A DNA stretch of 64,000 nt from Ascochyta rabiei (taxonomy: Eukaryota > Ascomycota > Dothideomycetes > Pleosporales > Didymellaceae): NCBI RefSeq assembly GCF_004011695.2, contig NC_082418.1, positions 744,001 through 808,000 on the forward strand, in the 5' to 3' direction. A model generated the notes under the pieces. That model had not been told where the DNA came from. It was given only the letters and a program-made list of their open reading frames with translations, and ran no database searches. The position numbers were made by a program, and so were the translations under genes. Below are positions 1-13,836 of this stretch, piece by piece (the stretch's first letter is position 1; each line of letters begins with the position of its first letter).

Positions 1-72
1 TGTGTGGGGCCTGGTCAGGGCTGCTTTGTGGGGCCTGTCCAGGGTTGCTTTGTGGGATCTGTTCAGGGTTGA
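1..72. repeat. 24-bp tandem repeat at the window edge
   Basis: Three imperfect copies of a unit of about 24 bp containing TTGTGGGGCCTGTCCAGGG. The first copy is cut by the window start, so the array may continue to the left. No gene is seen next to it. Confidence 0.7.
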
Positions 73-2437
73 TGCTAAGACCGCTTCTACATCCTTCCTG
101 GATGAATCCACCGACGTTGCACCGCAGGGCTTTACCCAGCATGGCAAGTGGTGCCCTTTCTCCCTTCGGTTAGATTTTTGATAGCCGCCTGCCACCCCAC
201 CTCCACCCGCCATTCGCTCGCAGACGCACGGCAGATTTGCGTGGCTTTGGCAGTGGCAAAGGTAGGTCAGCCGACATGTTTACGTTGCCAGTTTTGTTGC
301 AAAATCACTTGCGCGCAACGAGGTTGTCTGTGCATGACCATACGAACGCAGCGCTGATGCAGCTACCTCGCCAAGATGGGGAAGCGGATGAATAGCCATG
401 TGTACAATTCCTGCCGTAAGCTCTGGATTCGGCACGTGAGACCCAGGCTGAGGAACCAGATGAGCATTGGGCATCTCGAATCAGCTGTTTTGGCCGCTTA
501 TGCGCATCGAGGTTATGGATGTTGGATACCTCCCAAGTCAAGCCCTGAAACGGAGGCTCGTACGGGCCGCTTCTACGATGAGGGCTGACGTGGCTTCAAA
601 GACCGGGTCCTGGTGACATACCTTCACAAGCGATACTTTGCATGCAGACCTAGCGAGTGACTGAGCTTGTTAGGTTGCTGACCACCGACATGATCGTTTT
701 CCTTCAGCTGTGACCAGGTGATGAGGTCCCAGTTTACATGGTGTTCGTGTTGTTGGCTTAGTAGCTCGCTGAATGTCTCGTCAACGTCACATCACGTGCC
801 AAACCCGTATTTGCGGCTTTCCCGGCGGCCGCTGCCATCTCACCAACCAAGATCCAGGCTCGCACGCAAACCGTTCAACAGCCGATAAACTTTGGGGCTT
901 GTCGTCCATCGACAACATGATTTACCCGAAGCGGATCTTCTTCCGCGATTGACGTCTACGGATACTCACCTTGCTGGGGCATCCCAAATGGTGCATGTCA
1001 AATAACCGGACCGCTGGGAATAAATAGGCAAAACTGATGGCTTGGAGGGGATTGCGCTACAGAGCGACTGGACACGGGTCGGTCGGTCTTCGTTGTATCA
1101 ACGAGGGATCTGCGAAAGGCCAGTGAGGCAACTTGTTGATATATCCCTAGTGGTTGAGAGTGAAAGTTGGTTTGCCGCTGTTGTTGGCAGCTCGACACAA
1201 GCAATCGCATCGCCGTGATGAGATTCCGGATGTTCTGGATGGGCACCAGCCCGCTGACGCGCCTGCATTGGTCTGCATGCGACTGGCACGCCCCTGGCGT
1301 CGTCGATGAACTGATCTGGGAGAGGGTCCTGCTCTCCTGCTCCATGCATTTTGTTGCGACGCCATCTCACCCTAAACTCCAATTGCCTCCTTTCCAAACT
1401 CTGCATCCACTCGGAGGAGAGCCAGTGTGAAGATCAGTGATTGGTTGCGGATGCATTTCCATGCGTTCTTATTTCGGGTAGCCCCGCTCGACAAGCGCCA
1501 TGGCCAGGTCTGTCTGGATAAGAGAGAGGTACGGGCGGCTTAGGCGCATGCGAGTGATGTTATAGCGCATCCCGAGTGGCTTCAGGTGGTCTGACTTGCC
1601 AGCCGTGCGCAACCACGCTGCAGCTGGCCTTCTGGACAGACTGAAGTGGAGCAGCTGGTCGAGCTGCCTCTCACAACGAGCAAGCAAAGACCGCTGGCTT
1701 TCACTCAGGGGAGGGGAGCTGAACGCTGTAATGAGCGTTGATCCGCTTGGCAGCGTGTAGCGTTTGTCTTACGGGCCGTTTGGACGCTGGCGCTGGCGCA
1801 CGAGCACCCTCCCGCGACGAAGCTCGGTCCACTGTTCCGTGACAAAGGTCACTTACAAGGCTCATCGCAGGGTCTTGAGAAAAGATCGATTGCACATTCA
1901 GGATAGTCACGAAAGTATGTGCTGCTGAATTTGGAATGGGCCAAGATACGGGTAGTAGAGCACATTGTACTTTGTACATTGCACGTTGCTTTAGCCGCGT
2001 GCTAGAAGCAGATTGCGTGTAGCAAGACCGCCCACACGATGATAGTGTTAAGATGCGTACAATGTTTGATACATGAAGGGCGTGTAACAACAGATAGAAA
2101 TGTAGTTGGAACTAAGAGACATGCAAGTCGTCGGAGGGGCGGGCCAAGTTGAAGAGAAGCCGAGATTCCTCGCTGTTATGGCCGTGTCCACGATCGTAGC
2201 CTAGAGCGCCGCGAAGACGTAGGAGCCAAACTCTTGACGACCTTTTGTTCACTCCCTCCACGCCTCATTACTTCTTTTGGTGCAGCGACAGGGGGAACGC
2301 GAATGTGCAACATGTGCAGCATAGAACCAAAGGGGTATAACACATGTCCTTCTTTTACCAAGACCAACACCAGTCCAGTATGCAAATGCAAAGTCGTACG
2401 TCAAGGAAAAGAAAAGAAGTTGCTTGGGTATCGTTGA
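73..2437. other. Gene-free stretch
   Basis: About 2.4 kb with only short open frames (the longest about 130 codons), none with a recognisable motif, low-complexity signature or convincing splice partners. The right part is 3' to the Asn-rich protein gene and probably holds its 3' UTR. No tRNA- or rRNA-like sequence was recognised. Confidence 0.5.
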
Positions 2438-4174
<1,737 letters not shown>

Positions 4175-4860
4175 GAGTGCTGTCGAGGCCGTGGAGAGCG
4201 TCTGAGGGGGGCAGCGGCAGCGACAGAGTGGCAGTGGCAGCGGCAGCAGCGTCGGCAGCAGCGGCAGCGGCAGCAGCAGCGGTGATGTGGGAGCAGCGTC
4301 GTGGAGGGCGGTGGCACAAGGGAACGAGGGACAGGAGAGTCTTACGGGCAGGCGCACGAGGTAGAGGAGCTAGTCGGTGATTGCCAGAGTGGAAGAATCG
4401 AAGATGCCATGGCGCGCTGAGTCTCCGCTCTGCGCCTTGCGCTCTGAATCTGCGCTCTGCGTCTGCGGCGTGGACAACGGATAGGACGACGGATCAAGAC
4501 TCCCTCCCTGCTGGCTAGGCGGGCGAGGCGGGACCAACAGCAGCAGCCAGCAGCTAACAGGCCAGCTAGCAGGCCAGCTAGCAAGGCTCCAGGGCGCTGC
4601 GCGGGTGCCCTCATTTGTGGAGCCGCCGTCGACTGCATGCAGCACGGCGAGGTGGAGCGCCACCCACTCCCACTCCACCCAGACGCAAGGCATACGCCAG
4701 GCGCGCTAGGCCGGGGCAGCCCCGCCAGCTGTCGAGCGACGAGCCGGAGCGGGCAAGGCGCGTCCAGCCGTCAGGGTTCGGGGAGCCGGGCGGCGGGGGC
4801 ATGCATGGCCGGGGAGCTGGGTGCAGGGAGATGGGAGCGAACAGCGAGCAGGGGGCAGCG

Positions 4861-5022
4861 AGCTTGGGGAGCTTGGAGCTTGGAGCCTGGAGCTTGGAGC
4901 CTGGAGCTTGGAGCCTGGAGCTTGGAGCCTGGAGCTTGGAGCTTGGGAGCATGGGGAGCTTGGGAGCATGGGGAGCTTGGGGAGCTGGGAGCTTGGAGCT
5001 TGGAGCTTGGAGCTTGGGGAGC
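4861..5022. repeat. 7-bp minisatellite, GGAGCTT/GGAGCCT
   Basis: More than twenty copies of a GGAGC(T/C)T unit, often alternating into a 14-bp higher-order unit, with interspersed GGGAGCATG variants. The array lacks stop codons, which explains the long overlapping open frames on both strands. Confidence 0.95.
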
Positions 5023-5068
5023 TGGCCACCTGGGCGTGGCCGCTTGGAGCTGGCCGTTCGCTGGTGGG

Positions 5069-5113
5069 CCTGCCTGCTTGCCTGCTGCCTGCTGCCTGCT
5101 GCCTGCTTGCCTG
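5069..5113. repeat. CCTGCTG/CCTGCTT short tandem repeat
   Basis: About six copies of a 7-bp CCTGCT(G/T) unit just right of the larger minisatellite. Confidence 0.85.
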
Positions 5114-5358
5114 GGAGCGGCAGCGCGGCAACCGGCAGCCAACCGAAGTTGCCCTTCGAAGACGACCCTGAGCCACGCCCAGCGAAGCGAACCCCCGCCG
5201 TCCCGTCTCTGGCAGCTGCACCACCGTCACCTCGACCGTCGACCGTACCGCCACCTGGCCCTCGGCCCTCGGTGCTTGCATCCACACAACACAGCCCGCA
5301 GTTCCAGACACTCACACCCCGTGCTCACCTCACAACTGCCTCTCCACCGCAGCTTCAT

Positions 5359-5388
5359 CGCCGCTGCCGCCGCCGCCGCCGCCGCCGT
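5359..5388. repeat. (GCC)n triplet run
   Basis: About ten GCC triplets with one interruption. No gene is assigned across it. Confidence 0.8.
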
Positions 5389-7299
5389 CTGCATCGACGT
5401 CACCTGCCCCCCTCCATATCGTGCAACATGCACCTCTGACATCCCGTAGGCTGCCCTGAAATTGCGCTGCTCACCCTTGACCGATGACCAGCACATGTCA
5501 GCGAGCACTCTGCTTGCTTCTTACGCCCAGCTGCATGCATCCTGGCATGCTGCAACGTTGGCCACCCATCGTGCCAGGAACGGAGATCGCCAGCAGTGTG
5601 CGAAAGTGATGAGCATAAGCGATGCACCACGGCCGTCTATCCTGGTCGTGCAGACACAACCTCCCTGTCCACCGCCCCCATGGCGAGGCTCAGCCCGAGT
5701 CGCCGTGACCCGTCTCCCTGTCTACACCGTCGACTGTCGGGAGGGACAAAGGTCGGCAAGGACGACGTCGTCGACTCTATTTCCTCTCGGCCCGAGCGAG
5801 CACATCCCTCTCTTCCTCGCACTGCTTTGCGCACAGTTGCACAAGATACTCCCTACTGTGACACAGAGGCTTTGTAAAGCGGAGCAACGACAGCTTGCAA
5901 TGTACCTGATACAACCGTACAGCTGCATGTCAGCAAATGCGCTTTCGCAGACATCCTTACCATCCTCCTCCTTCTTTTATGCGCCATGTCGTCTAACACG
6001 TCTATCGACCTACATCGATATGGGCTCTGCATGCTTGTCTCCCAGCGCAGACATCTTCGTCTGTGCTTCTCATCACAATAAGCGCGTGTCTCAGGCCGCC
6101 TTACAGCTCGCTTCCCTGCGTAACCATGCTGATCACGTCACAACAAGCCAAGTCCAACGACGCGGTTTGCCATGTGATCCTGGGGCTAAGCCCTACAGCC
6201 GTGACGAGCTCTCCTAATCCTTACTGCCGGGAATACTTCCCCGGCCACGCTGAAGGGACAGCCTGCGCTAGTCAAAAGCCATGTTCAACGTCCAACATCG
6301 AATCGCCTGTCACTCACGGTCGTACACCCCGCAGCGATAAGGCGCCTCCAGAATGCTATAGCCTCGCTTACACACGCATGCGCAACATCCACCTGGGGAT
6401 CGTCAACCCTCTGGGCCGAAGCCATGGCATAAGTCGTCACCGCAGACGGGCCAATATCACGCCGTGCCAGCCTGCTGGCCGTGCAGCGGTTGTCCATAGT
6501 CTCTGACTTGCGCGGCATCAACAATGCGTGCGTGCGTATGCACAGCACGCCAAGAAGAGTCCTGTCCCGGCGGCGCTCGAGCAGAGGTGCTTAGAGCGCT
6601 TGCAGTAGGCCATTACCGCAAATTCCTTCCAGCCGGGCCTGTGACACGGCTAGGCTTACTTGGCTCCTTCCTCCTTTAGTCGCGACACATTTCATTTCTG
6701 AACGGCGCACAGCGCACTACCATTGTACCCTCTTCTGTAAGCTCTGCATTCCAGTCTCCCAGCCCTCCTAGATCCGAATCCAACCTAAGCATGTCAAATC
6801 GTGAAGTAGTAGATATGGTGTTCAACATGACAAGCCCGAAGCAGGCAAGTTGGGTAGCACCAAGGACATTTACTCTCGCCAACCAGGTTGGACAACTATC
6901 CGGACTGCTGCTCTTCTGCTAACATCCACGTGAGGCTCGAAAATACGGCCAGTGTATCTGTACTTGCAAACGATCAGTACAGCATCGTTACGAGCAATTA
7001 GCCTGGTGGCAGCGAACATGACAGCATCACGACCATTGGACCATTTCAACACTCACGACTATATGATGCCAGCAGGTCTATCCCATGCCGCCTCACATCC
7101 TCATCGTCGTGGAGTCGTGTGAAGACGTCGGTTTTGGTCGCAAGAAGCGAATGACGTAAGTTCGGACATCCGTCGTCGCCAGACGTTTCAGGGCCCACTG
7201 TTGTGTACATCACTGGCCCCGCCCACGGCTTCGAAGCTCTCCAAGCTCCCGACTTCGACATTCTACCTTTACACCTGACATCACTTACCCTGATACACT

Positions 7300-8469
7300 A
7301 TGCCACCTCACGAGGGCCTCGTTCATCCACAAGAGTACGACTGGAGAGACTCCAACATCGAGCTTATCAACTCAGACATCGATCATAAAGTCAAGTTCCA
7401 ATCTGCAGCCAGTGAGCCTGCATGGAATAACGGCACCGTTGGCAATCAGGCAGGCCTCTTCGTCTGGCGCATTGATGACTTCGAGGTTGTACCCTGGCCG
7501 CGTGAGAAAACGGGTAGCTTCCATGAAGGCGACTCCTACATCGTGCTCCACTCTCAGCAAGTCAAAGGCGACGCAGAAATGCACCTGATCCACGATATCT
7601 TTTTCTGGCTCGGTCGCGCGACAACGCAAGACGAAGCCGGGACCGCAGCCTACAAAACAGTCGAGCTTGATGAGTTCCTTCACGGCTCGGCTACCCAGCA
7701 CCGCGAACTGCAAACATCGCCCTCCGATGCCTTCTCTGCCCTGTTCCCACGCCTGAAAATCTTGCGCGGCGGTGTGCGCTCTGGCTTTACCCACGTCGAG
7801 ACGAATGACGAGCCGCAGCGCACTGACAACCTTCTTCGCGTGTTCAAGCACCCCAGTCCGACTGCTGGACGCGACGCAATTCTCGTCCATGAAGTCGAGC
7901 CAACGTGGCACAGTCTGGACGAAGAGGATGTGTTCATACTGGACAAGGGTGACAAGATATTTGTTTGGCAGGGGCGCAAGTGCTCACCCATGGAAAAACT
8001 CAAGGCTGCCCAAGTGGTTCAGGATCTGACCATCGCGAAACATGTCAACGTTGAAGTGCTGAGCCAGGAGGAGGCGAGGAGTAAAGTCATAGTGGACTGC
8101 CTTGGGGGCCAAAGCTTGGACTTTGGCACACGATTCGAGTGTGCACGACCGATATCTACTGCTAGCGAGAGAAATGTCAAGAAGCTGTTTAGGCTGAGTG
8201 ATACGGGGGGTCATCTTGCGTTCAATCTCGTCAAGCAGGGTAATGGAATTGGAAAAGAAGACTTGGACGGCGATGACGTATTCTTGTTGGATGTGGGAAA
8301 GAGCATCTGGGTGTGGGAAGGCAGCAGAGCAAGTCGAGCGGAAAGGTCAATGTGGTTGAAAGTCGCGCAAAGGTATCTGGGTACGCAGCCCGATGCGAAG
8401 GATCTGAGTATTGCAAAGGTCAAACAGGGCAACGAGGGAAGAGCTTTCTGGACGGCCGTGGCGATATGA
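7300..8469 (+). CDS. Gelsolin/severin-like actin-binding protein
   Basis: Single exon, 389 residues, ATG at the start of a well-formed frame. Three gelsolin-type repeats are visible: about residues 45-150 (FVWRIDDFEVVPWP, SYIVLHS, HDIFFWLG), 180-280 (VHEVEPTWHSLDEEDVFILD, IFVWQG) and 290-385 (KLFRLSD, GDDVFLLDVGKSIWVWEG). This matches three-repeat severin/fragmin proteins, which sever and cap actin filaments in a calcium-dependent way in the cytoplasm. The length is typical of a three-repeat protein and shorter than six-repeat gelsolin or villin. No signal peptide or villin headpiece is seen. Whether it severs filaments in this fungus is inferred from the family. Confidence 0.93.
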   Translation: MPPHEGLVHPQEYDWRDSNIELINSDIDHKVKFQSAASEPAWNNGTVGNQAGLFVWRIDDFEVVPWPREKTGSFHEGDSYIVLHSQQVKGDAEMHLIHDIFFWLGRATTQDEAGTAAYKTVELDEFLHGSATQHRELQTSPSDAFSALFPRLKILRGGVRSGFTHVETNDEPQRTDNLLRVFKHPSPTAGRDAILVHEVEPTWHSLDEEDVFILDKGDKIFVWQGRKCSPMEKLKAAQVVQDLTIAKHVNVEVLSQEEARSKVIVDCLGGQSLDFGTRFECARPISTASERNVKKLFRLSDTGGHLAFNLVKQGNGIGKEDLDGDDVFLLDVGKSIWVWEGSRASRAERSMWLKVAQRYLGTQPDAKDLSIAKVKQGNEGRAFWTAVAI

Positions 8470-9037
8470 ATCCCTACCAACAGCAGAGTACACGAAACAC
8501 TCTGAACAAGAAAGGGATTGTAACATGTACCTCTCTCCCCGATATGGGTGGCTCATCAGCAAGGTGAACCTATCCCCCCAACTACTTGCGTTGGCCAGGT
8601 CTCTTGAGCGAAGCTACGTCTACACAGATCACGAGGACAGGTGGAGAGGGATCCCAGGGCCATGAACGTGACTCGAATGCTAGCGTCTCGCTCACCTGAG
8701 AGGCCTCCTACTTCCTATCGAGGGATAAGAAACAGGGACGCAACTCAGAGCACAAAAAGCTGTGCCTTGAACGAAAACCTATGAGCCTGCCTTTGTTATC
8801 TCGCATGTATCAAAGCGTTTCAGCCTGATGCACCATCATGTCGAACCACGCCAGCGCGTGATGAAAATGTACCTGAGATTTTGATGCAAGTTTTGGACGA
8901 AAACAGAGAGTTTGTCGCTGTCCAGACCAGGGAGTGCAAATGGTACACAACGATCTGCGCTGTTAGTGTTCGGACCAGTGTGTGCTGGGCTCCACACATC
9001 TTTTTACAGAGCTTTGCTACCTATTGCACGGTCGCTC
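8470..9037. other. Intergenic, no gene seen
   Basis: Convergent space between the gelsolin-like gene and the sugar transporter. It should hold the 3' UTRs of both. No other feature seen. Confidence 0.5.
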
Positions 9038-11627
9038 TTACAGCAACACACTCCTATCTGTTCTGAACATGCGAATAGCGATCGTGGCTGCAATGCGTCG
9101 AGACCGTGCACGTTGCATTCTTCCATTGACATGTGTCGTGCTCATTTCATGCCCAGTCGAGTTGCAGTCAGGGAATGCACATCTGCCCACCCATGAGGGC
9201 CCTACAGTAGCTTCGACTGTTGCTAGGGGTCTATGTACGAAACTGGACAGCACTCGCAAGGTCAACGTGCTGTCCAACGTGTGAGTACGCAAATGTTGCA
9301 GTGCAGAAAGTGTTCCATTGCGGTGCTTGGACATCATCTTGCTATTTGCCATCACATCGTCGTTCGTGCCGTCATTCGCTTCGTTCCTCCTACATCTTCC
9401 CGTGTAGACCTGAAACTTCCCCGAAATCTTCTCTGTGTTGCTAGACCTCCTCTGCGTGGGGTCTTCGCCTGCCGCGCCGACACTGGCTCGGCGCACAGCA
9501 TCCTGTTGCTCCTTTTCTTCAGCGCCCTCGAAGCTCCAAAGTGCAGGGCATGGGCCAATCTTCTTCCTCAGAACCCATGTCTTGATCCACCAGGGCAGAA
9601 CAGTGAAGCATTGGTGGCGCATAAAAGTACGCTGTGGAATCGCGAAGATGTAGTCAAGCTCTTCAAGTGTTCGTTGCTTTCTACAATGCCCGTCAGTACA
9701 TCTTTCAGATCTAATTGCTATGTTCTCATGACCTACGTCTCTGGCACAAACAGGAAAATCATCACGAGTGCTATGAGGTTAAAGCCTGCGTACAGACCGA
9801 ACGCACCGGCTGGGGTGAGCGCGCTAAGCATGCGTGGGAAGGTGATGGAGAGAACGGCAGCCCAGAACAAGCAAGTTGCCACAGCCCACGACATACCGAC
9901 TTCACGGTGGGAAAGCGGAAAGACCTCTGCGGAATACGTGAAGGGGACAGGCCCCTCGCCTGGAGAGTACCAGGCTCCGAAAAGGTAGACGAACAGAGCG
10001 ACAAGTCCGAGGTGAGCCTTGCTACTTTGTGGGATTAGGTAGCACAGACCTGCAGCAAGCAAGGTCCAAGCCATTTGAGGGAAGGTGAAGAGCAGAAGAG
10101 TTCGGCGGCCGAAGGTGTCGATGGTCCATATAGCTGGCCAAGCAAACACAAAATTGACCAGACCGAAACCCATGGATGCAATAAGAGATTCGGTCACGCT
10201 GGCGCCAGCCTGCTCAAAGATTGTGCTAGAGTAGAATGTGATGATGTTGACTAGATAGAGTCAGTGCCTTTGCTCTTGCACAATGTCTGTAGATACTCAC
10301 TTCCGCACATCTGCTGGGCAATCATCACAGTGCCAGACGCGACTGTAGCTCGTCGGAGTCGGGGGACTGTGAAGAGCTGAGTGAATCGGGTAATGTAGTT
10401 GTTCCTGACAGTGTGGGCTCCAGCCTCTACACGGAGCTGGGCATGGATGTAGTATAGATCGCGAGCGGCCTGCACCTCGTTGTTCCTGAGACGTAGGAGG
10501 GATCTGTACGCTTGGTGATATTTGCCTTTCTTGATGTACCATCTAGGAGACTATGGGCTCGTATTAGCAGTTTTCTTGTTCACGTCTGGAATGCACACGT
10601 ACCTCTGGACAGAAAAATACACCAATTAGAAGTGGGAGCGCAGGAAGCAGAGCGGAGCCAAACTGCAATCTCCAAGAGATTTTCCCTGTATCCTTGACAG
10701 CCAGATTAGCGACTGTGCCCATGAAGATACCGAAAGCGGTCCACAATTGCCAAGTCATAACCAGAGCACCGCGAATGGAGGCCGGCGCGTTCTCGGCGGC
10801 GAAGATGGGGACTGTGGCGCCTTTGCATCCCATGCCTATGCCGAGAAGCAGACGAGTAACTAGAAGCTGTTCCCAGGCTGCTCAATGTTAGAGCTTATTC
10901 TTCAGAAATGGGTTTGTACTTACTCTGAGCAACGGCAGATACGATGGGAGATAGAGCGCAGAAGATTGCAGACACAAAGATACAACCTCGACGGCCAAAA
11001 AGATTGTTCAGAGGATCCGAGCACCAACATCCGAAGAAAGCAGAGGCAATGTAGGGGCCAGCATTGATTAACCCTTGGTACCATTGGTTGCGTTCAGCGT
11101 TTGGGTTGGGATTCTGAGGGGTGGACGCTCGGACAGGAATACCAAGAGCTTCTGGGAACGACAAGTTTGCACCGTTAGAACCCGTTTGGTCCCTAGTCTT
11201 GTAGTCAGAACGTTGTCACCACGATATTATGAATGATTATGCGTACCAGCCCTGTACGGCTGCACCGATAGAGCAGAGGATGATCGTGAAGTAGAGGACC
11301 TTGGGCTGGCGCCACTTGTGCAAGACTTCGTTTGCAACGGCACTCTTCTCTTCTTTGGTAATGCCAGGAACGGTGGCAAAATTTGTAGGGTCGCGCGCAA
11401 TAAGCGCGCCCTTGCGAAGCAGGGGCTGGATGTCCTCGAATCTGTGCTCTTTTGAAAAAGCATCGACTTCGCGGATACATTCATCCTCGCTCATGTGTAT
11501 GAGCGGGTTTTGGATTCTAGAGCACATCGTCAGCGTTTAAGGTTGGCCAAAATAACAGAGTCAACTCGCTTCGCGGATTGGACGCCGCTTTGCGGGTTGG
11601 TGGCGTTGACCGAGCCATTCTCTTCAT
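9038..11627 (-). CDS. MFS sugar transporter (sugar porter family)
   Basis: Seven exons: 11627-11566, 11516-11247, 11192-10924, 10880-10603, 10550-10301, 10250-9737 and 9680-9038. The middle joins are well supported because they rebuild family motifs: [20 protein letters not shown] across the second intron, [20 protein letters not shown] after the third, [15 protein letters not shown] across the fourth, [12 protein letters not shown] across the fifth and [19 protein letters not shown] across the sixth. These are hallmarks of fungal proton-coupled sugar permeases at the plasma membrane with 12 membrane spans. The substrate cannot be read from the sequence. The first exon and the exact start are uncertain. 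The last exon stays open about 130 codons past the expected end near KTWVLRKK, so a further intron or earlier end is possible. Confidence 0.87.
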
Positions 11628-13836
11628 GGACACTGCAAATAGTAAGCGGCCTGTTGACAGCGATGAATACTGTGCAGCATACACATCCTGCCACTCGGCG
11701 TGCAGCTTATCATTCTGGATCGGGTGACTAGTCATAACGAATGATGTGACGCAGGAGCACTGTAGTCTGATCAGCGACACCGCGGGGGAGAGGGCGAAGT
11801 ACTTATGCTACCATACGCACGGCAAAGAAGTGAAGGGGCTCCACGCAATGCTGCTGGCGTACGCGCTAGCTAGGTCAGCACGAGTGAAGGCCAATCCGCA
11901 GCGGAAATGATCAGCACCATGCTCTCCGCGCGCCCTTATGGTGTAGAAGGCACCCCAGCTTCACGAGGACCTCGTGGTCATCTCTGGCTCTATGGTTTTC
12001 CGAGGCGTCTACAGTCCTGCGCTCGAGACGTCCGTCAACCCATGAGCACACATGCATAGAGTCCGGTCTGTTCTGCGCCGCGCGAGGCAATACGGACATC
12101 GTGGTCTGACAGAGCCTCAAGCGACATCCCCGTGGGGATTCGTGCCTCCAAACCCTGCTTGCACAACCTCACCCTGGTCGAGAGCTTCCGGTGAAGCATG
12201 ATACCAGATCACGTATGGCGGCTGTGAAAGCGTAAGCTTGTACAACTCGAAAACGGTCAAATTAAGCCTGGTGCCCAGAAATCTTGTCTCCAGTGGCGTG
12301 CTCTTGAGCCCACTTAGCGTCTGCAAAAGGTGGGTTCGAAGAGCTTGTCATGTGCTGAACTCCATGGGGTGTCGATCCCAGCCTCCGCCAAGACGCACTA
12401 GCCCACGGGGTGGACGCTGGGGCCGCACGCCGCAGAATCATCAACCAAACGGCTACGATGTGGGGCGTGTCGCATGTCCATGTTCCATCCGCGCATAGAT
12501 GCGACCTCTTCTCGGCCTTCGTGAGCGAGCTGGCGTTGAACCGATTTTGCAGTTAGCAGAGGGGGCACCATAGAAGTTTTCATGGAATGCTAATCGCAGC
12601 TCACACGCAATCTATCTCCACATGTTCTGTTCACAGACCCTGGTGCTCATGTTCTTCAGGCTGAACATTCGAAGCTTCACAGAGCAGACGCCAGTGGTGA
12701 TGGTGTGGCTTTCTAGTTGGAAATTCTCCAACCACACACATGATCCCATTTCGCGGCATCGAGATTGTATTGCTGTCGGCCAAGTCACTGGACCCCTGCT
12801 CTTACATAGTGCCACGGGAGGATTTGCTCTGCTGATGCATCTTAAGCCGAATGGCCTGGAACTGGTAGCTTGGCCACTACGGGCTGGCTCAACAGGCGCC
12901 GCCCTATAAGGCGCCTAACAAATCCCGTTACGCGCTGTGAATAAGCCGAGCCTAGTTTTGAGAAAGTAATAACACACCTATCATGGTACCAAAAGGTTTC
13001 GCTCGAGTTTCCCATTGCTGTAATGACAAATGTGACTAGTCGGACGGTTTGCCAGGAACAAAGCGCATGCATCCACAGGTCTAGTATCATGTTGGCCACT
13101 GCGATTCTAGGCCAGTCCGGCATTGGCCAACACTGTTCAGCTTTGTGTCCGGGATGCTCAGAATCTTTGTCCGCGGGACTGAGCAAGCATACGGGGATGA
13201 TGAGTAGTCTACTTGTACGCGTGTCTCTTGCCAAAGTTTACCATGCTCGGTAGCTTCATAAACTGAAAATACTTCTCAATGGCTGTTCAGTGTGACACAC
13301 CCTTCCTGCTCTGATTGACAGATCATTCAAATAACCTTTAACCTTGTATGTCTTCACTCAACACACCAGTTGGATTTGCGTGACCTATGTACTCGTTTAA
13401 GAGCGTCGATTGTGCACATCTACCACGCTAGACAATGGGAATTCACAAATCCAGTAGAATCCAAGCAATCTGAGGGGAGTGGAGTCAAGATCGGCGAACC
13501 CTCATTGCCGTGCAGGACGTACTGTGTGGGTATCTAATTTCCGTCTCTATATAACATTCTAGGCGCCAGAGAAGGATTGCATGTGTTGCTGGCCCTAGTG
13601 CTCACCCCAAAAAAAACGGGAGAGCACCATTTGTCCTTGTAGATAATGGGTGAGGACGAAACCGCAGAGTCAAACAGGAAGGCTTGAAGATAAGACTTGG
13701 CAGCGCCCATAATTGGTCAGATGCCGCAGATACCAGCAAGGTCGTTCGATGGGAGAGGGAGAGATTCAGTAAGGTCCATGTGATGCAAGTTGCTTAGACA
13801 CCAGATTGTTATATCAGGCGAGTTCTGTAGATCTCA
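11628..13836. other. Gene-poor stretch
   Basis: About 2.2 kb with only short open frames and no recognised domain. A small GGCGCC-based inverted repeat lies near 12893-12917. The left end should include the transporter promoter and the right end the 3' UTR of the cyclotransferase-like gene. No tRNA or transposon was identified. Confidence 0.45.

Larger units (their letters stand above)
4175..7299. other. GC-rich repeat-laden intergenic region
   Basis: About 3.1 kb between the divergent Asn-rich protein gene and the gelsolin-like gene. It holds GCA/GCG triplet runs near 4230-4290, duplicated GGCCAGCTAGCA near 4560-4585, a 7-bp minisatellite, CTGCCTG repeats and a GCC triplet run. Frames of up to 270 codons on both strands are a by-product of stop-free repeats. 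From about 5400 to 7299 I see nothing definite. It probably includes the promoters of both flanking genes. Confidence 0.5.

Noticed and set aside
4611..5449. Frames of 200-274 codons on both strands
   Set aside because: They depend on the stop-free 7-bp minisatellite; their proteins are just repeats of the unit in different frames.
5462..6217. 251-codon plus-strand frame
   Set aside because: No motif, mixed composition, no promoter-like context and no similar codon choice to neighbouring genes.
9233..9988. 251-codon plus-strand frame
   Set aside because: Antisense to the last exons of the sugar transporter.
12320..12400. Possible tRNA, because of a GGGTTCGAAGAG stretch
   Set aside because: No matching acceptor stem, D-arm or anticodon arm could be built around it.
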